The notes under the pieces are model-generated. The model had not been told where the DNA came from. It saw only the letters and a list, made by a program, of their open reading frames with translations, and did not search any database. DNA of 64,000 nucleotides from positions 248,001-312,000 of the forward strand of contig CAWELC010000006.1 in the NCBI GenBank assembly GCA_963809875.1, written 5' to 3'. The stretch is from JAFGAS01 sp963809875. Lineage in GTDB: Bacteria > Desulfobacterota > Zymogenia > Zymogenales > Zymogenaceae. Below are positions 51,568 to 60,512 of the stretch, piece after piece; positions within the stretch are counted from its first letter, which is position 1, and the number at the start of each line of letters is the position of its first letter. The translations under genes were made by a program, and so were the position numbers.

Positions 51568-53263
51568 ATGGACGACATCTATTCCAAGAAACCCTGGCTG
51601 AAGTTTTACGATCCTCACGTTCCCCAGCATCTCGTCTACGACGACAAGCCCTACGCCCGGCTCTTTGTCGAAACCGCCGAGCGCGTACCCCGGCGTCCCG
51701 CGGTCACCTATATGGGACGGACGATCACGTTCGCCGAGCTGGACCGCCTCGTCCAACCAGTTCGCCCGGTTTCTTGTCGATCGGGGATTGAAAACGGGCG
51801 ACACCGTCGGCGTCAATCTCCCCAATATCCCCGCCTACTACATCGCCATCGTCGGGATCATGAAGGCAGGCTGCGTCCTTTCGGGGGTGAGCCCGCTGCT
51901 GTCGGCCAAGGAGCTCGAGTATCAGCTCAAAGACTCGGGGGCCAAGGTCCTGGTGACGCTTGACCTGCTGTTCCCCAAGGCGGCCGAGGTCGCCGCCGGC
52001 ACGCCGGTCAAGACAGTCCTCGTCGCCGGGATCGCGGATTTTCTCCCCCCGGTAAAGAAATTCCTCGGCACGCTCCTCAAGAAGATCCCGACGGGTCCGG
52101 TCGGCCCGATCGAGGGGGTCTTTGTCTCGCGGTACCTCGAGGCGATCGCCGGGGTGTCCGACGAAAAGGTCGAACGCACGGTGCCCATCGAAGCGGCGGC
52201 CCTCATGCAGTATACCGGAGGGACCACGGGGCCTCCCAAGGGCGCGCTCCTCACCCACGCCAACCTTGTCCGCCATATCGCCCAGATCAAGGCCTGGATG
52301 GAGCTCGGTGTCGGCCGGGACAAGGTCCTGTCGGCCTTTCCCCTCTTTCACCAGGCCGGCCTTTTCATCGGGATGATGGGGATGGCCCTCGGCATCACCC
52401 AGATCGCCATACCCAACCCGCGGGATATCGACTTCATCATCAAGACGATCGACGCCCAAAAGCCCAACGGGATCATCAACGTCCCGACGATCTTCCTGGA
52501 GCTCCTCAAGCGGCCGGCGTTTCGCGCGCTCGATTTCTCGACCGTTGACTGGTTCGTCTCCGGCGCGGCCCCGTTCCCCCCTGAATATATCAACGAATTC
52601 GAGGAGGTGGTGGGCAAGGGAAAGCTGGTGGAGGTGGTCGGGATGACCGAAACCACCCCGGTCCTGACGAGCCTGCCCCGATACGGCAAGAAGAAGGCGG
52701 GGTCGGTGGGCATCCCGTATCCCGATACCGACGTGCGGCTCGTGGACCCCGAGACCGGGAAAGCCGTGCCGCAGGGGGAGCCGGGCGAGCTGGTCGCCAG
52801 AGGTCCCCAGGTCTTTACGCTCGGCTATCACAACAAACCCGAGGAGACGGCCAACACCCTGCGCGACGGATGGATATATACCGGCGACGTCTGCACGATG
52901 GATGAAGACGGCTACTTCTACGTCGTGGACCGGCTCAAGGACATGGTCAACGTCTCCGGCTTCAAGGTCTTCACCCGCACGGTGGACGACGCCCTCATGG
53001 AGCATCCGGATATCGACATGGCCGCCACCGTCGGCCTTCCCGACCCCAACAAGCCGGGCTCGGAGATCGTGGCGACGGCCCTCGTGCTCAAGCAGGGTAT
53101 CGCCGCAAACGAGGCCGAAAAGGAAAAGATCCTCGCCTACATGAAGGAAAAGGTCGCCCCCTACAAGGTCCCCAAGCGGATCGATTTCATGGACGCGCTG
53201 CCGACCAGCGCCGTCGGCAAGATCCTCAAGCGGGAGCTGCGCAAACAGATGTCGGGAAAGTAG
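51568..53263 (+). CDS. Acyl-CoA synthetase (AMP-forming; frameshifted near the N-terminus)
   Basis: This enzyme activates a carboxylic acid to its acyl-CoA with ATP. ATG 51568 (GAGG 6 bases upstream) gives MDDIYSKKPWLKFYDPHVP and then GRTITFAELDRLV. One surplus G near 51752 shifts the frame; dropping it gives LDRLSNQFARFLVDRG and the long second frame to 53263. ATP loop MQYTGGTTGPPKGALLTH, EVVGMTETTPVL, DGWIYTGDVCTMDEDGY and VDRLKDMVNVSGFKV mark the ANL superfamily. The lysine of the C-terminal A10 motif is in SAVGKILKRELR. Probably a long- or medium-chain fatty acid ligase. Confidence 0.92.
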
Positions 53264-53334
53264 TACTACACGTACCACCGGCGGGGACGGCCGACGCCGC
53301 CCCTGCCGGATTTCGTACAATAACAGGATACCGT

Positions 53335-54261
53335 ATGAAGATTCGTGACATCCTCGGGGAGGTCGGACGTGAGCGGGGGCTTACCGTCGACCGGGAGGAC
53401 GGATCGCTCCTCGGGACGATCTCCGACTTTCCGACGCTGGTCAGGTCGGTCCCGTACGGCAACGTGCGCGCGGTCACCCTCACGCTGAGGACGGGTCCGG
53501 GAGATTTCGCCGCCCTGAAGAAGGCGGTCAAGGGCGTCAAGGGACTGAAGGCCTCGATGCTCAAGACCCCGGGGGACGGCTCCGTCCAGTACATCATCCC
53601 CTATTCGTCGCTCTTCATGGGCAGGACCAGGCGCACGCTGGTCGGGGCGCTGGACGGGCTGGTGCCGCTGGTCGGCGCCTCCTTTGCGGCGCCCCCGAAG
53701 GTCTGCGAGGTCTGCAACAGACCGGGCGTCGCAGGCGTCGTGGAAGAGGGCGGAAGGCCGGCCCTGATCTGCCCCGGCTGCCTGGAGACGATCCGCGCCA
53801 AGAGGGAGGCGGCACGGATGGCCTACGAGGCGACGAGCCCCGACTACCTGAAGGGGATCATCCTGGGGCTGGTCGGGGCGGCTGCGGGGGCCATTGCGTG
53901 GGCGGCGGTCGTCGTGCTGTCCAACAACATCTACCTGATCCTTTCGGCCGGCATCGGCTTTATTGTGGCCTGGTTTATAAAGAAGGGGATGGGCAGGGTC
54001 GACAGGGTAGGACAGGTCATCTCCGCGATCCTGGTCCTCGCGTCGGTCTTCGCCGGCGAGGTGTTGTCGTTGGTCTGGCTCATCTATCGGTCGATCGGCC
54101 GGGTCGACGTCCCCCTGGCCTACCAGGACTATATGAACATCATGACCAACAACCCGCGGAACCTTATCGTTACGGCGATATTTGCCCTGGCGGGGGCCTG
54201 GATCGGGGTCTCGTCGCTGTCCAAGATGGAAAAGGACACCAAGGTTGAAGCAATCCGATGA
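53335..54261 (+). CDS. Membrane protein with a cytoplasmic zinc-ribbon
   Basis: A 308-residue protein of no family I can name. It has an N-terminal soluble part (about 1-120), a CxxC pair of zinc-ribbon type (CEVCNRPG at about 125 and CPGC about 20 residues later), a basic helix, then four or more membrane helices (about 182-200, 205-222, 233-252, 285-302). Only 71 bases follow the acyl-CoA ligase. The gene overlaps the next membrane protein by 17 bases if TTG 54245 is used. The two could be subunits of one membrane complex. Function unknown. Confidence 0.72.
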   Translation: MKIRDILGEVGRERGLTVDREDGSLLGTISDFPTLVRSVPYGNVRAVTLTLRTGPGDFAALKKAVKGVKGLKASMLKTPGDGSVQYIIPYSSLFMGRTRRTLVGALDGLVPLVGASFAAPPKVCEVCNRPGVAGVVEEGGRPALICPGCLETIRAKREAARMAYEATSPDYLKGIILGLVGAAAGAIAWAAVVVLSNNIYLILSAGIGFIVAWFIKKGMGRVDRVGQVISAILVLASVFAGEVLSLVWLIYRSIGRVDVPLAYQDYMNIMTNNPRNLIVTAIFALAGAWIGVSSLSKMEKDTKVEAIR

Positions 54262-54703
54262 CGGGGGCGACGGCCTCCCTGCCGCACAGCCGTTGCCCAA
54301 TTACGGCCGGGGGGGCCTTTACGGCCTTGTCGGAACGGTAATCGGCGTGGTCGTCTGGGCGGCCTACATGATCTTTGCCGACAGTTACAGCATCCTTCTG
54401 CCGGTGGGGGCGGGCTGGTTTGCCTCGACATGCGTAAAACGGGGAATGATCACCGTGGATCGAACGGGGATAGCGCTCTCGATCTATTTCACGGTGCTGA
54501 TCATCTTTCTGGGGGAGTACCTCTATTATATCTGCCTCTCCTTTTCCGCGACGGACCAACTCCTGTTGGGCAACTCTTTCGGCAATCTCGTCGGCTATTT
54601 TTGGGCAAGCCCGAAGGACTTCTTCTTTTTGCTCCTCTTCACCGGACTCGGATTTGTGGTGGCGGTGATCAACTGCCGGGAGGGGAGGAAGAAGGAAGGA
54701 TAA
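54245..54703 (+). CDS. Small multipass membrane protein, partner of the preceding gene
   Basis: About 152 residues with four hydrophobic helices (LYGLVGTVIGVVVWAAYMIF; ILLPVGAGWFASTCV; LSIYFTVLIIFLGEYLYYI; FFLLLFTGLGFVVAVI). The core resembles the membrane part of the protein upstream (VxxRxG, IxSxLxxLVVF style), so a partial duplication is possible. The start is uncertain: TTG 54245 is the best in-frame choice and lies inside the previous gene. Confidence 0.6.
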   Translation: MKQSDDGGDGLPAAQPLPNYGRGGLYGLVGTVIGVVVWAAYMIFADSYSILLPVGAGWFASTCVKRGMITVDRTGIALSIYFTVLIIFLGEYLYYICLSFSATDQLLLGNSFGNLVGYFWASPKDFFFLLLFTGLGFVVAVINCREGRKKEG

Positions 54704-54719
54704 CGGGCTCAGCGTCCGA

Positions 54720-54960
54720 ATGCACGTGGCGGCAAAGCGACATCGTGACGGGATCGGCGGGTATCAGGTTATCAAGAAGTGGCTGTCGTACCGCGAAAAG
54801 CCGTTGCTCGGCCGAGGGCGGACGTCCGAAGAGGTCCGCTACGTCATGAAAATGGCCCGCCACCTCGCGGCGCTGGTCGCCTGCAATCGTCACTGGATGA
54901 TAACTACCGGAGTGACGCACCTATCCGTGGAAAGAAACCGGTATCGCGGATCGCCGTACC
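54720..54960 (+). pseudogene. Fragment of a DNA methyltransferase (ISP/Eco57I-like) C-terminus
   Basis: A frame from 54720 encodes GIGGYQVIKKWLSYREKPLL, then RTSEEVRYVMKMARHLAALVA. This resembles the C-terminal segment of ISP/Eco57I-type restriction-modification enzymes (GYxVLxKWLxxRxxxxLxxEE). The frame then shifts: the other frame gives LQSSLDDNYRSDA, matching the usual continuation ALxxxLDxNYxxxK. No start, methyltransferase motif or nuclease domain is present. This is a decayed tail of a restriction-modification gene whose main part is gone. The alignment is by memory of family patterns, not a search. Confidence 0.5.
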
Positions 54961-55143
54961 TGCTCAGTCGTCTTCATTGCAGAGTCGGCGCACTCGGGCG
55001 CGGTATTACCTGTCATGTTAGCCGGTGAATAGTATCCGAGATCTCACGACACTATCACCCCACGAACAGGCTTGTACAGGCTGTAGGGGCCGCGTGCCGC
55101 CGAAAAGTGCGGCGCTGTAGTACGGGCGCCACCCCTTGCCCTC

Positions 55144-55902
55144 TCAGTCGGCCATGCCCGCGTAAAACGCGATCTCGACGATGACCTCGTTTTTCATCGT
55201 GAAGGTTACCCACTCAAATCCCGAGACGTCATAATAGGTGATGGTCTCATCGCCGGGCGCGTAGGGCTGCGTGGGCGGGCCGAGGATGCGCTGCATGTCC
55301 CAAAAGGTACTCCCCACCTTGAGCCCGTTGAAGTCATAGGCGGGAGTCGTACAGTCAACCGTGAAGACGAACGTCCTTCCGCTCTCGATCTGCCGGGTGC
55401 TGATGACCAGCCCGTTGTAGGTAAGGGTATCGACGCCGATGACCAGCCCCTCCGCGTTCTCGTGGACGCGGGAGATCGGCTGCCCGAGGGTCTTGATGAC
55501 GTCGGGCATCCCCTTGCCGAACCGGTAGAGGCCGCGGACGATGAAACGGCTGACCCGATCACCGTAGATATCGCTGGTCGGAAGCGGCAGCACTACGGCG
55601 CCCGGGTCGACCTTCACGTACCGCCCGAAGACATAGCCCCCGTACTCCCCATAGTCGATCCCGTACCAGGGCGCAATGTAGCCGTCGATCGTGTCGGTAA
55701 AATCGGTCTTCGAGATCACCTCGACCCGCGCCCCCTTGTCGAGCGTCCCCCTGACGTCCTCCCAGACGGAGGGCTGGGTACGTACACTCACGGAGTCCTC
55801 CGTGATGACGGCGTTGTCGGCGGGATACGCCGGGGCCGACAGCGCCATGAACGCCGCGACGAAAAAGGGCGCCGCACTCATTCTCAATATTCTCGTGAAC
55901 AT
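55144..55902 (-). CDS. Exported bacterial SH3-domain protein
   Basis: A 252-residue protein with a signal peptide (RMSAAPFFVAAFMALSAPA). A bacterial SH3 domain follows (about 30-100: VRTQPSVWEDVRGTLDKGARVEVI and APWYGIDYGEYGGYVFGRYVKV), which in similar proteins binds peptidoglycan. A C-terminal domain (about 120-250) contains GLKVGSTFWDMQRILGPP, resembling SmpA/BamE-like modules. Function unknown. It lies 43 bases after the cydB stop on the same strand, possibly read through from cydAB. Confidence 0.72.
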   Translation of the reverse strand: MFTRILRMSAAPFFVAAFMALSAPAYPADNAVITEDSVSVRTQPSVWEDVRGTLDKGARVEVISKTDFTDTIDGYIAPWYGIDYGEYGGYVFGRYVKVDPGAVVLPLPTSDIYGDRVSRFIVRGLYRFGKGMPDVIKTLGQPISRVHENAEGLVIGVDTLTYNGLVISTRQIESGRTFVFTVDCTTPAYDFNGLKVGSTFWDMQRILGPPTQPYAPGDETITYYDVSGFEWVTFTMKNEVIVEIAFYAGMAD

Positions 55903-55945
55903 GCTCTATTCCTCCCGCGACCTGTCCGCGCTGATTTGTACGTTT

Positions 55946-56956
55946 CTAGTACCCCCCTTCCGCGCCTGTCTTGCCCTTGAATACCCGGTAGACAAATATC
56001 GAGTAGGCGATGACGATGGGCATGCCCACGATCGCGATGACCGCCATGATCTTGAGCGTCAGAAGAGAGGTGGACGCGTTTCTGATCGTGATGCTCAGCG
56101 CCGGGTCGTTTGCGGCTGTGATCAGGTTGGGGAAGTGTATCGCCGCCACCATGATCCAGAGCCCGGCCAGGGCCGTGGACGATTCCCAGAAGGGGGCGCG
56201 CTCGTTTCGTTTCTTGACCGAAGCGCCTACACCCTTGATGCCCAGGACGGCAAGCACGGTCCCGACGATAAACGCGGGATTTTTGTAGCTGCCCGGTACG
56301 GTCGCGACGACCGCGATGAAGAAAACCAGAATCATGATCGATTCGACGATCGCCAGTATCGACGCGGCTCGAAACGCCCGGTTCTGGATATCGCCCTCGG
56401 TTTTCAAGATTGTGTAGGTCGAGCCCTGCAGGAGGACGGCGGTGAGCCCGGCGAAACCGAAAGCCAGGGGGATCGGCCTGAGGAGCGTAAAGAAGGTCCC
56501 GGCATATTCCATCCGGTCATCCAGGGGCACCCCGTAGACCACGTTGCCGAGCGCCACGCCGAACAGGAGGGCCGCCAGAAGACTGCCCGTCGTGAGGGTC
56601 CATTCCCAGAAGCGGGGCATCCGTGTGCTGTGGGCGCGAAACTCGGACGAGACCGCCCTGAATATGAGGCAGAAGAGGACAAGCATGAAGGCCAGATAGA
56701 AGCCGGAAAACGACGTGGCATAGGCCTGGGGGAAGGCCGCGAAAAGGGCCCCGCCGGCCGTGATGAGCCACACCTCGTTGCCGTCCCATACCGGGCCTAT
56801 CGAGTTGATGAGGGTGTCCTTTTGTTCCTTTGTCTTGCCGAAGACGGGCAGCAGCGCGCCTATTCCCAGGTCAAACCCGTCGAGGATCGAATACCCCGCA
56901 AACAGGATCACGATCAGGATAAACCAGAGCTCCTGGAATGCCTCCAAGCTATTCAT
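55946..56956 (-). CDS. cydB: Cytochrome bd ubiquinol oxidase subunit II
   Basis: A 336-residue subunit with nine or so helices. It begins with LQELWFILI-like helix I (FQELWFILIVILFAGYSILDGFDLG), where the GFDLG motif lies in the loop. GPVWDGNEVWLITAGGALFAAFP and MLVLFCLIFRAVSSEFR follow. It binds ubiquinone-oxidase subunit I and shapes the oxygen reduction site. CydA is immediately upstream with a 15-base gap. No small CydX is visible after it. Confidence 0.95.
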   Translation of the reverse strand: MNSLEAFQELWFILIVILFAGYSILDGFDLGIGALLPVFGKTKEQKDTLINSIGPVWDGNEVWLITAGGALFAAFPQAYATSFSGFYLAFMLVLFCLIFRAVSSEFRAHSTRMPRFWEWTLTTGSLLAALLFGVALGNVVYGVPLDDRMEYAGTFFTLLRPIPLAFGFAGLTAVLLQGSTYTILKTEGDIQNRAFRAASILAIVESIMILVFFIAVVATVPGSYKNPAFIVGTVLAVLGIKGVGASVKKRNERAPFWESSTALAGLWIMVAAIHFPNLITAANDPALSITIRNASTSLLTLKIMAVIAIVGMPIVIAYSIFVYRVFKGKTGAEGGY

Positions 56957-56971
56957 GTCGCTACCTCCTCA

Positions 56972-58282
56972 TCAATCGGCAGGTCCCCTTCGAACAAGGC
57001 CGACGGCAACCGAGATGAAAACGATAAACAGCAGCGTGTATATCAGCGAAAACATGATCAGGGAAAAGATGATATTGCCGGCCGGCACCACCACCGACGC
57101 CGCGTCCGCGGTCCTGAGTATCCCGTAGACCACCCAGGGCTGCCTTCCCAGCTCGGCGCTCATCCATCCGGTTTCGTGGGCTATGTGGGGAAGGGGGATC
57201 AGGAACGGCAGCACGATGAGGTACCACTTTGCCGTGTAGAGCCGGCCCGTCACCAGCAGATACCCGCCGAGAAGCCCCACCGCGATCAGGAACATCCCGA
57301 TGCCCACCATGATGTGGTACGTCTGGAAGACGAAATTGACCGGCGGGCGCTCGTCGGCGGGAATATCGTTGAGGCCCGTTATCTTGGAGGTGAAGCTCCA
57401 GTCGTTCAGGAAGCTCAGGAGCCCCGGTATGGCGATGCCGTAGGTCTTCGAGTTCTTCTCGTCGACCCATCCCGCCGCGTAGAGCGGGACTCCGGCCATA
57501 TTCGAGTCGAAATGCCCCTCCAGGGAGGCGGCCTTCGAGGGCTGGGTATCGAGTACCTGCCTTGCGTGGATATGTCCCGTTGCCAGCTGGAGGAGCGGGG
57601 TGATGATAAAGAGGATCATCGAGAGCTTCATCAGTTTCTTGGCCGTCTCGAAATGCTTTTTCTTCAGCAGGAAATAGGCCGCGATGCCGGTCCCCATCAC
57701 GCTGCAGGTCATCCATGAAGCCATGACGGTATGCATAAACCGGGGGATCGTGGAGGCGTTGAAGACCGCGTCCATAAAGCTCGTGAGGAATAGCTTGCCT
57801 TCGGGTGTGATCATATAGCCCGCGGGGGTCTGCATCCAGGAATTGGCCACCACGATCCAGAAGGCGGAAAGATGGCCGCCGAGAAACACGAGGAACGCGG
57901 CGGTCCAGTAAACCCCCTTCGAGACCCTGCTTCGGCCGAAGACCAACACGCCGATGAAAACCGACTCGAGGAAAAACGCGATGACCCCCTCGGCGGCGAG
58001 CACCGGGCCGAAGACGTCGCCCACCATCCGGGAATAGCCCGACCAGTTGGTCCCGAAGGAGAACTCCATGACCAGGCCCGTGGCCGCGCCCATGACGAAG
58101 ATCGCGCCCAAGAGCCGCGCCATGAAGTCGGTTATCCTGCGGTATGTCTCGTCTTTCTTGATCAGGTAGGTCGACTCGGATATCAGGATGATGAGGGCGG
58201 TTCCGAGGGTCATGGCGGGAAAAAGAAAATGGAAACCGATCGTCAGCGCGAACTGTATGCGCGCCAGCAACGTCGCGTCCAT
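56972..58282 (-). CDS. cydA: Cytochrome bd ubiquinol oxidase subunit I
   Basis: A 436-residue quinol oxidase subunit that reduces oxygen to water at high affinity. H18 (heme b595 ligand) is in FHFLFPAMT, NSWMQTPAGY holds the conserved region near the quinol loop, ATGHIHARQ includes a second heme ligand and MSAELGRQPWVVYGILRT is characteristic. At 436 residues it lacks the long C-terminal Q-loop insertion of the E. coli protein, so it is the short-Q-loop type. A promoter at 58309-58337 fits it. The bd oxidase indicates the organism meets oxygen, at least at low level. Confidence 0.96.
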   Translation of the reverse strand: MDATLLARIQFALTIGFHFLFPAMTLGTALIILISESTYLIKKDETYRRITDFMARLLGAIFVMGAATGLVMEFSFGTNWSGYSRMVGDVFGPVLAAEGVIAFFLESVFIGVLVFGRSRVSKGVYWTAAFLVFLGGHLSAFWIVVANSWMQTPAGYMITPEGKLFLTSFMDAVFNASTIPRFMHTVMASWMTCSVMGTGIAAYFLLKKKHFETAKKLMKLSMILFIITPLLQLATGHIHARQVLDTQPSKAASLEGHFDSNMAGVPLYAAGWVDEKNSKTYGIAIPGLLSFLNDWSFTSKITGLNDIPADERPPVNFVFQTYHIMVGIGMFLIAVGLLGGYLLVTGRLYTAKWYLIVLPFLIPLPHIAHETGWMSAELGRQPWVVYGILRTADAASVVVPAGNIIFSLIMFSLIYTLLFIVFISVAVGLVRRGPAD

Positions 58283-58308
58283 AGCACACCTCCTGAGACA
58301 CTGATTCT

Positions 58309-58337
58309 ATTCTATTTGACAAGCGGCCGTTTTTCAA
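58309..58337 (-). promoter_or_regulatory. Promoter of cydAB
   Basis: On the minus strand TTGAAA (58337-58332) and TAGAAT (58314-58309) are 17 bases apart. The start near 58302 leaves a 20-base leader with AGGAGG before the cydA ATG. A TATAAT at 58373-58378 faces the other way towards 58418, with no good -35. Confidence 0.55.
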
Positions 58338-58417
58338 CGATTTTTTTGCGTCTATGACCGCCGATGTTGGTGTATAATCACAACAGGGAAAAACCATTTG
58401 TATCGGGAGGTACACTC

Positions 58418-58978
58418 ATGGCACAGCTTGTGCGCTGCAAGTCATGCGGCTATGTCACGGCCGGCTCACGGGTAAAAGACGTATGCCCCGCCTGCGGGGT
58501 CCCGGCAAAAAATATGCTCCCCTATACGGACCCGGTATCGGAAAAGAGGAGGAGAATCCTGGTCCTCGACATTCACCCGGTGATCGATCATTTTTCCGTG
58601 GGATTTTCCACGTTCACGCTGGCGCTGGCGGTGGCCGTCCTGTTTATTCAGGGCGTTATTGGCCGGTACGTGCTTGACACGCTCGTCACCGTGTCGGTGC
58701 TCTTACCGCTGGCCGTTCTCTTTTCGTTCCTCTCCGGGCTGGTAGACGGCAAGGTGCGGTTTCGGCGCGTCACCACGCCGGTCCTGACCAAAAAGATATT
58801 TCTCGGGACTTTCTTTTTCGTCTTCTCCGTGATTATGATGGCCCTTGCGCTCCAGCCCCAATTTTCCTCAGGAGGCCTGCTCAAGATCTATATCATCCTC
58901 AATATCGGCGCGTTCATCTGCAGCTTCTTCCTGGGGCTTTTGGGAAGGGGACTGCTGGGGGCCGAGCTCCCGGGATAG
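58418..58978 (+). CDS. Membrane protein with N-terminal rubredoxin-like zinc ribbon
   Basis: A 186-residue protein. A two-CxxC ribbon (CKSCGY at residues 7-12 and CPACGVP at 23-29) is followed by a linker and four helices (about 55-80, 88-110, 125-145, 155-180). The helical part resembles DUF2231-like membrane domains (LDIHPVIDHFSVGFSTFTLAL). Rubredoxin-like ribbons bind iron or zinc, which is consistent with a redox partner, but that is inference. It is divergent from cydA. GGGAGG precedes the ATG. Confidence 0.74.
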   Translation: MAQLVRCKSCGYVTAGSRVKDVCPACGVPAKNMLPYTDPVSEKRRRILVLDIHPVIDHFSVGFSTFTLALAVAVLFIQGVIGRYVLDTLVTVSVLLPLAVLFSFLSGLVDGKVRFRRVTTPVLTKKIFLGTFFFVFSVIMMALALQPQFSSGGLLKIYIILNIGAFICSFFLGLLGRGLLGAELPG

Positions 58979-58984
58979 GGGCGA

Positions 58985-59022
58985 TAGGCGCTCTCAAAGG
59001 CATTCTCATAGGCATTCTCAGA
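58985..59022. repeat. 12-base tandem repeat after the zinc-ribbon gene
   Basis: An imperfect unit AGGCATTCTCAT occurs about three times (58985-59022; the first copy is AGGCGCTCTCAA). It lies in the 152-base gap before hisG, next to a hairpin. Confidence 0.6.
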
Positions 59023-59028
59023 GGCGAA

Positions 59029-59060
59029 GCGGGCCTCCCGAGGTTATCGGCGAGGCCCGC
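59029..59060. terminator. Hairpin between convergent genes
   Basis: GCGGGCCTC (59029-59037) pairs perfectly with GAGGCCCGC (59052-59060). Inside, CCGA pairs with TCGG around GGTTA, leaving a single bulge. It sits between the zinc-ribbon gene (+) and hisG (-) and is the likely terminator for both, though no U-tract follows. Confidence 0.55.
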
Positions 59061-59130
59061 GGTGCGTTCCCGGCCTGCGCGGCCGGGGTTTTCGGCCCGA
59101 AAGTCGACCGGCCGGCGGCGTGCGGCCGCC

Positions 59131-59835
59131 TCACGGCTGTGCGCGTTGGCCGGGTTGGGCTTCCTGGAACTTCGTGAGCTCCCGCATGATTGCCTGAACG
59201 GCAGGATCATTCTCCTGCCCGATTCCCCTTCTTCCGATGAGACAGCCGGTCGACACAAAGAGCTCGCCGATGATCTTGAGCCGGTTCTTGGCCAGCGTCG
59301 TGCCCGTTTCGGTGTTCTCGATGATGAGATCGGCGTCCTCCGGGATCAATGCCTCCGTCGCCCCGTAGGTCGGGATCACCCGATAGCCCACGATGTGGTG
59401 ATGGAGCGCAAACCGATCGGCGAGGTTGACGTATTCGGAGGCGATCCTGAAAAAGGGACGTCCGATCAGTCCCCGGGCGATAAGCCGCTTCAGGTCGGCC
59501 GTCGTCTCTGCGCCGACCTCCTCGTGCACCACCGCCACCACCCGCACCCGCCCGATACCCAGGGAGAGGAGCGCCTGCACGGGGCTCTTGGGGAACCGGC
59601 ACAGGTGATCCAGCAGCCAGTCGAGCCCCGTTATCGCCAGGTCGAAGTTGCCGACGGCCACCTGTCCCGGCATATCCTGGGGCCGTATCACCGAGACCGC
59701 CACCCCCTCGAGGTTGATCCGCGGCCGCATCCGTGGAGCGCCCAGGTCGTAGTCGGAAAGACGGAGGGAGGTCTCCTCGAAAAGGCCGATCACGTGTTTT
59801 TGCTGATGTCCGTCGGGCAGAGCCAGCCTGATCAT
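59131..59835 (-). CDS. hisG: ATP phosphoribosyltransferase HisG, catalytic-type (short form)
   Basis: HisG makes phosphoribosyl-ATP from ATP and PRPP, the first step of histidine synthesis. This 234-residue short form keeps the PRPP loop (ENTETGTTLAKNRLKI), RPQDMPGQVAVGNFDLAITG and LFVSTGCLIG. It departs from the norm at the first strand: LALPDGHQQK in place of the usual IPKGRL. It overlaps the second HisG-like gene by 4 bases. The short HisG form needs HisZ, whose gene starts the operon. The call as catalytic subunit rests on the TGTT loop. Confidence 0.86.
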   Translation of the reverse strand: MIRLALPDGHQQKHVIGLFEETSLRLSDYDLGAPRMRPRINLEGVAVSVIRPQDMPGQVAVGNFDLAITGLDWLLDHLCRFPKSPVQALLSLGIGRVRVVAVVHEEVGAETTADLKRLIARGLIGRPFFRIASEYVNLADRFALHHHIVGYRVIPTYGATEALIPEDADLIIENTETGTTLAKNRLKIIGELFVSTGCLIGRRGIGQENDPAVQAIMRELTKFQEAQPGQRAQP

Positions 59836-60512
59836 GACGCCTCCCTCAGCCGCGCGAGGATGTCGGAAAGGTCCTTGGTCTCGAAAGAGACCCGGTTGGC
59901 GATGACGACGGCCTGGGACTTCCTGACCTCGGCGATCGGCTCAAGCCCCATGCGCCTGACGGCCGCCGCGTTGGCCGCCCTGACGACGGCAATCTCGGCG
60001 GCCTCCGGCAGGTATGAAGGGGCCGCCCCCCAGACCGGGAAGACCCGGAAGTCGAAGAACCGCATCGAGCGGGCGTAGGCCTCGGCCAGGTTCGGGTATT
60101 CGCTCACGATCCTGACGGTGGCGTGGGACGTCGGGTCGCCCGGGCGGGGCTGAGCGTATCCCGCGGCCGCCGCGGCATAGAGGCGGGCCGCGCCGAAAGA
60201 AAGCTCCGTGACAACCACCAGCGCGATTGCCCGATACGACGTTATGAGCTCGTCCACCCAGAGGCGGTCGGATATGCCGATGTCGTAGTTGCCCACCGCC
60301 ACCTGGATAGGGATGTCTTTGGGTGAAAACACCTTGACAAAGACCCCGGGGGGCGACTCGCTGGTGAGCCGGTAGACGCGGGAGCCCTCGTGGTAGCCCG
60401 GCACGATGAAATCGGCCCGCTCCATGAGGGCGGCCACCGGGCTGCTCAGGCCCCCCTTGGGCAGAGCCACCTTGAGGCGGGTGTCAGCGTCCGATGAGTT
60501 CGGGGATATCAC
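59832..60512 (-). CDS. HisG-like paralogue lacking the PRPP-binding loop
   Basis: A 226-residue HisG relative. It keeps the first-strand motif as VALPKGGLSSPVAALMERA, VFSPKDIPIQVAVGNYDIGI and RIVSEYPNLAEAYA. At the position where the neighbour has ETGTT it reads RAANAAAVRRMGL, and GITG is replaced by GISDR. So it seems catalytically dead or altered. The GTG start at 60512 has AAGGAG 8 bases upstream and overlaps hisZ by 29 bases. It may be a regulatory or structural partner in a mixed HisG complex. The alternative is an enzyme with another phosphoribosyl role. Confidence 0.72.
   Translation of the reverse strand: MISPNSSDADTRLKVALPKGGLSSPVAALMERADFIVPGYHEGSRVYRLTSESPPGVFVKVFSPKDIPIQVAVGNYDIGISDRLWVDELITSYRAIALVVVTELSFGAARLYAAAAAGYAQPRPGDPTSHATVRIVSEYPNLAEAYARSMRFFDFRVFPVWGAAPSYLPEAAEIAVVRAANAAAVRRMGLEPIAEVRKSQAVVIANRVSFETKDLSDILARLREAS

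Noticed and set aside
51725..53320. Long open frame opposite the acyl-CoA ligase
   Set aside because: Antisense to a conserved ligase with intact ANL motifs and rich in His/Arg/Asp without any domain.
55691..57718. Long open frame (675 codons) opposite cydAB
   Set aside because: It is fully antisense to conserved cydA/cydB and encodes low-complexity Arg/Glu/Asp/His-rich sequence; a GC-rich shadow.
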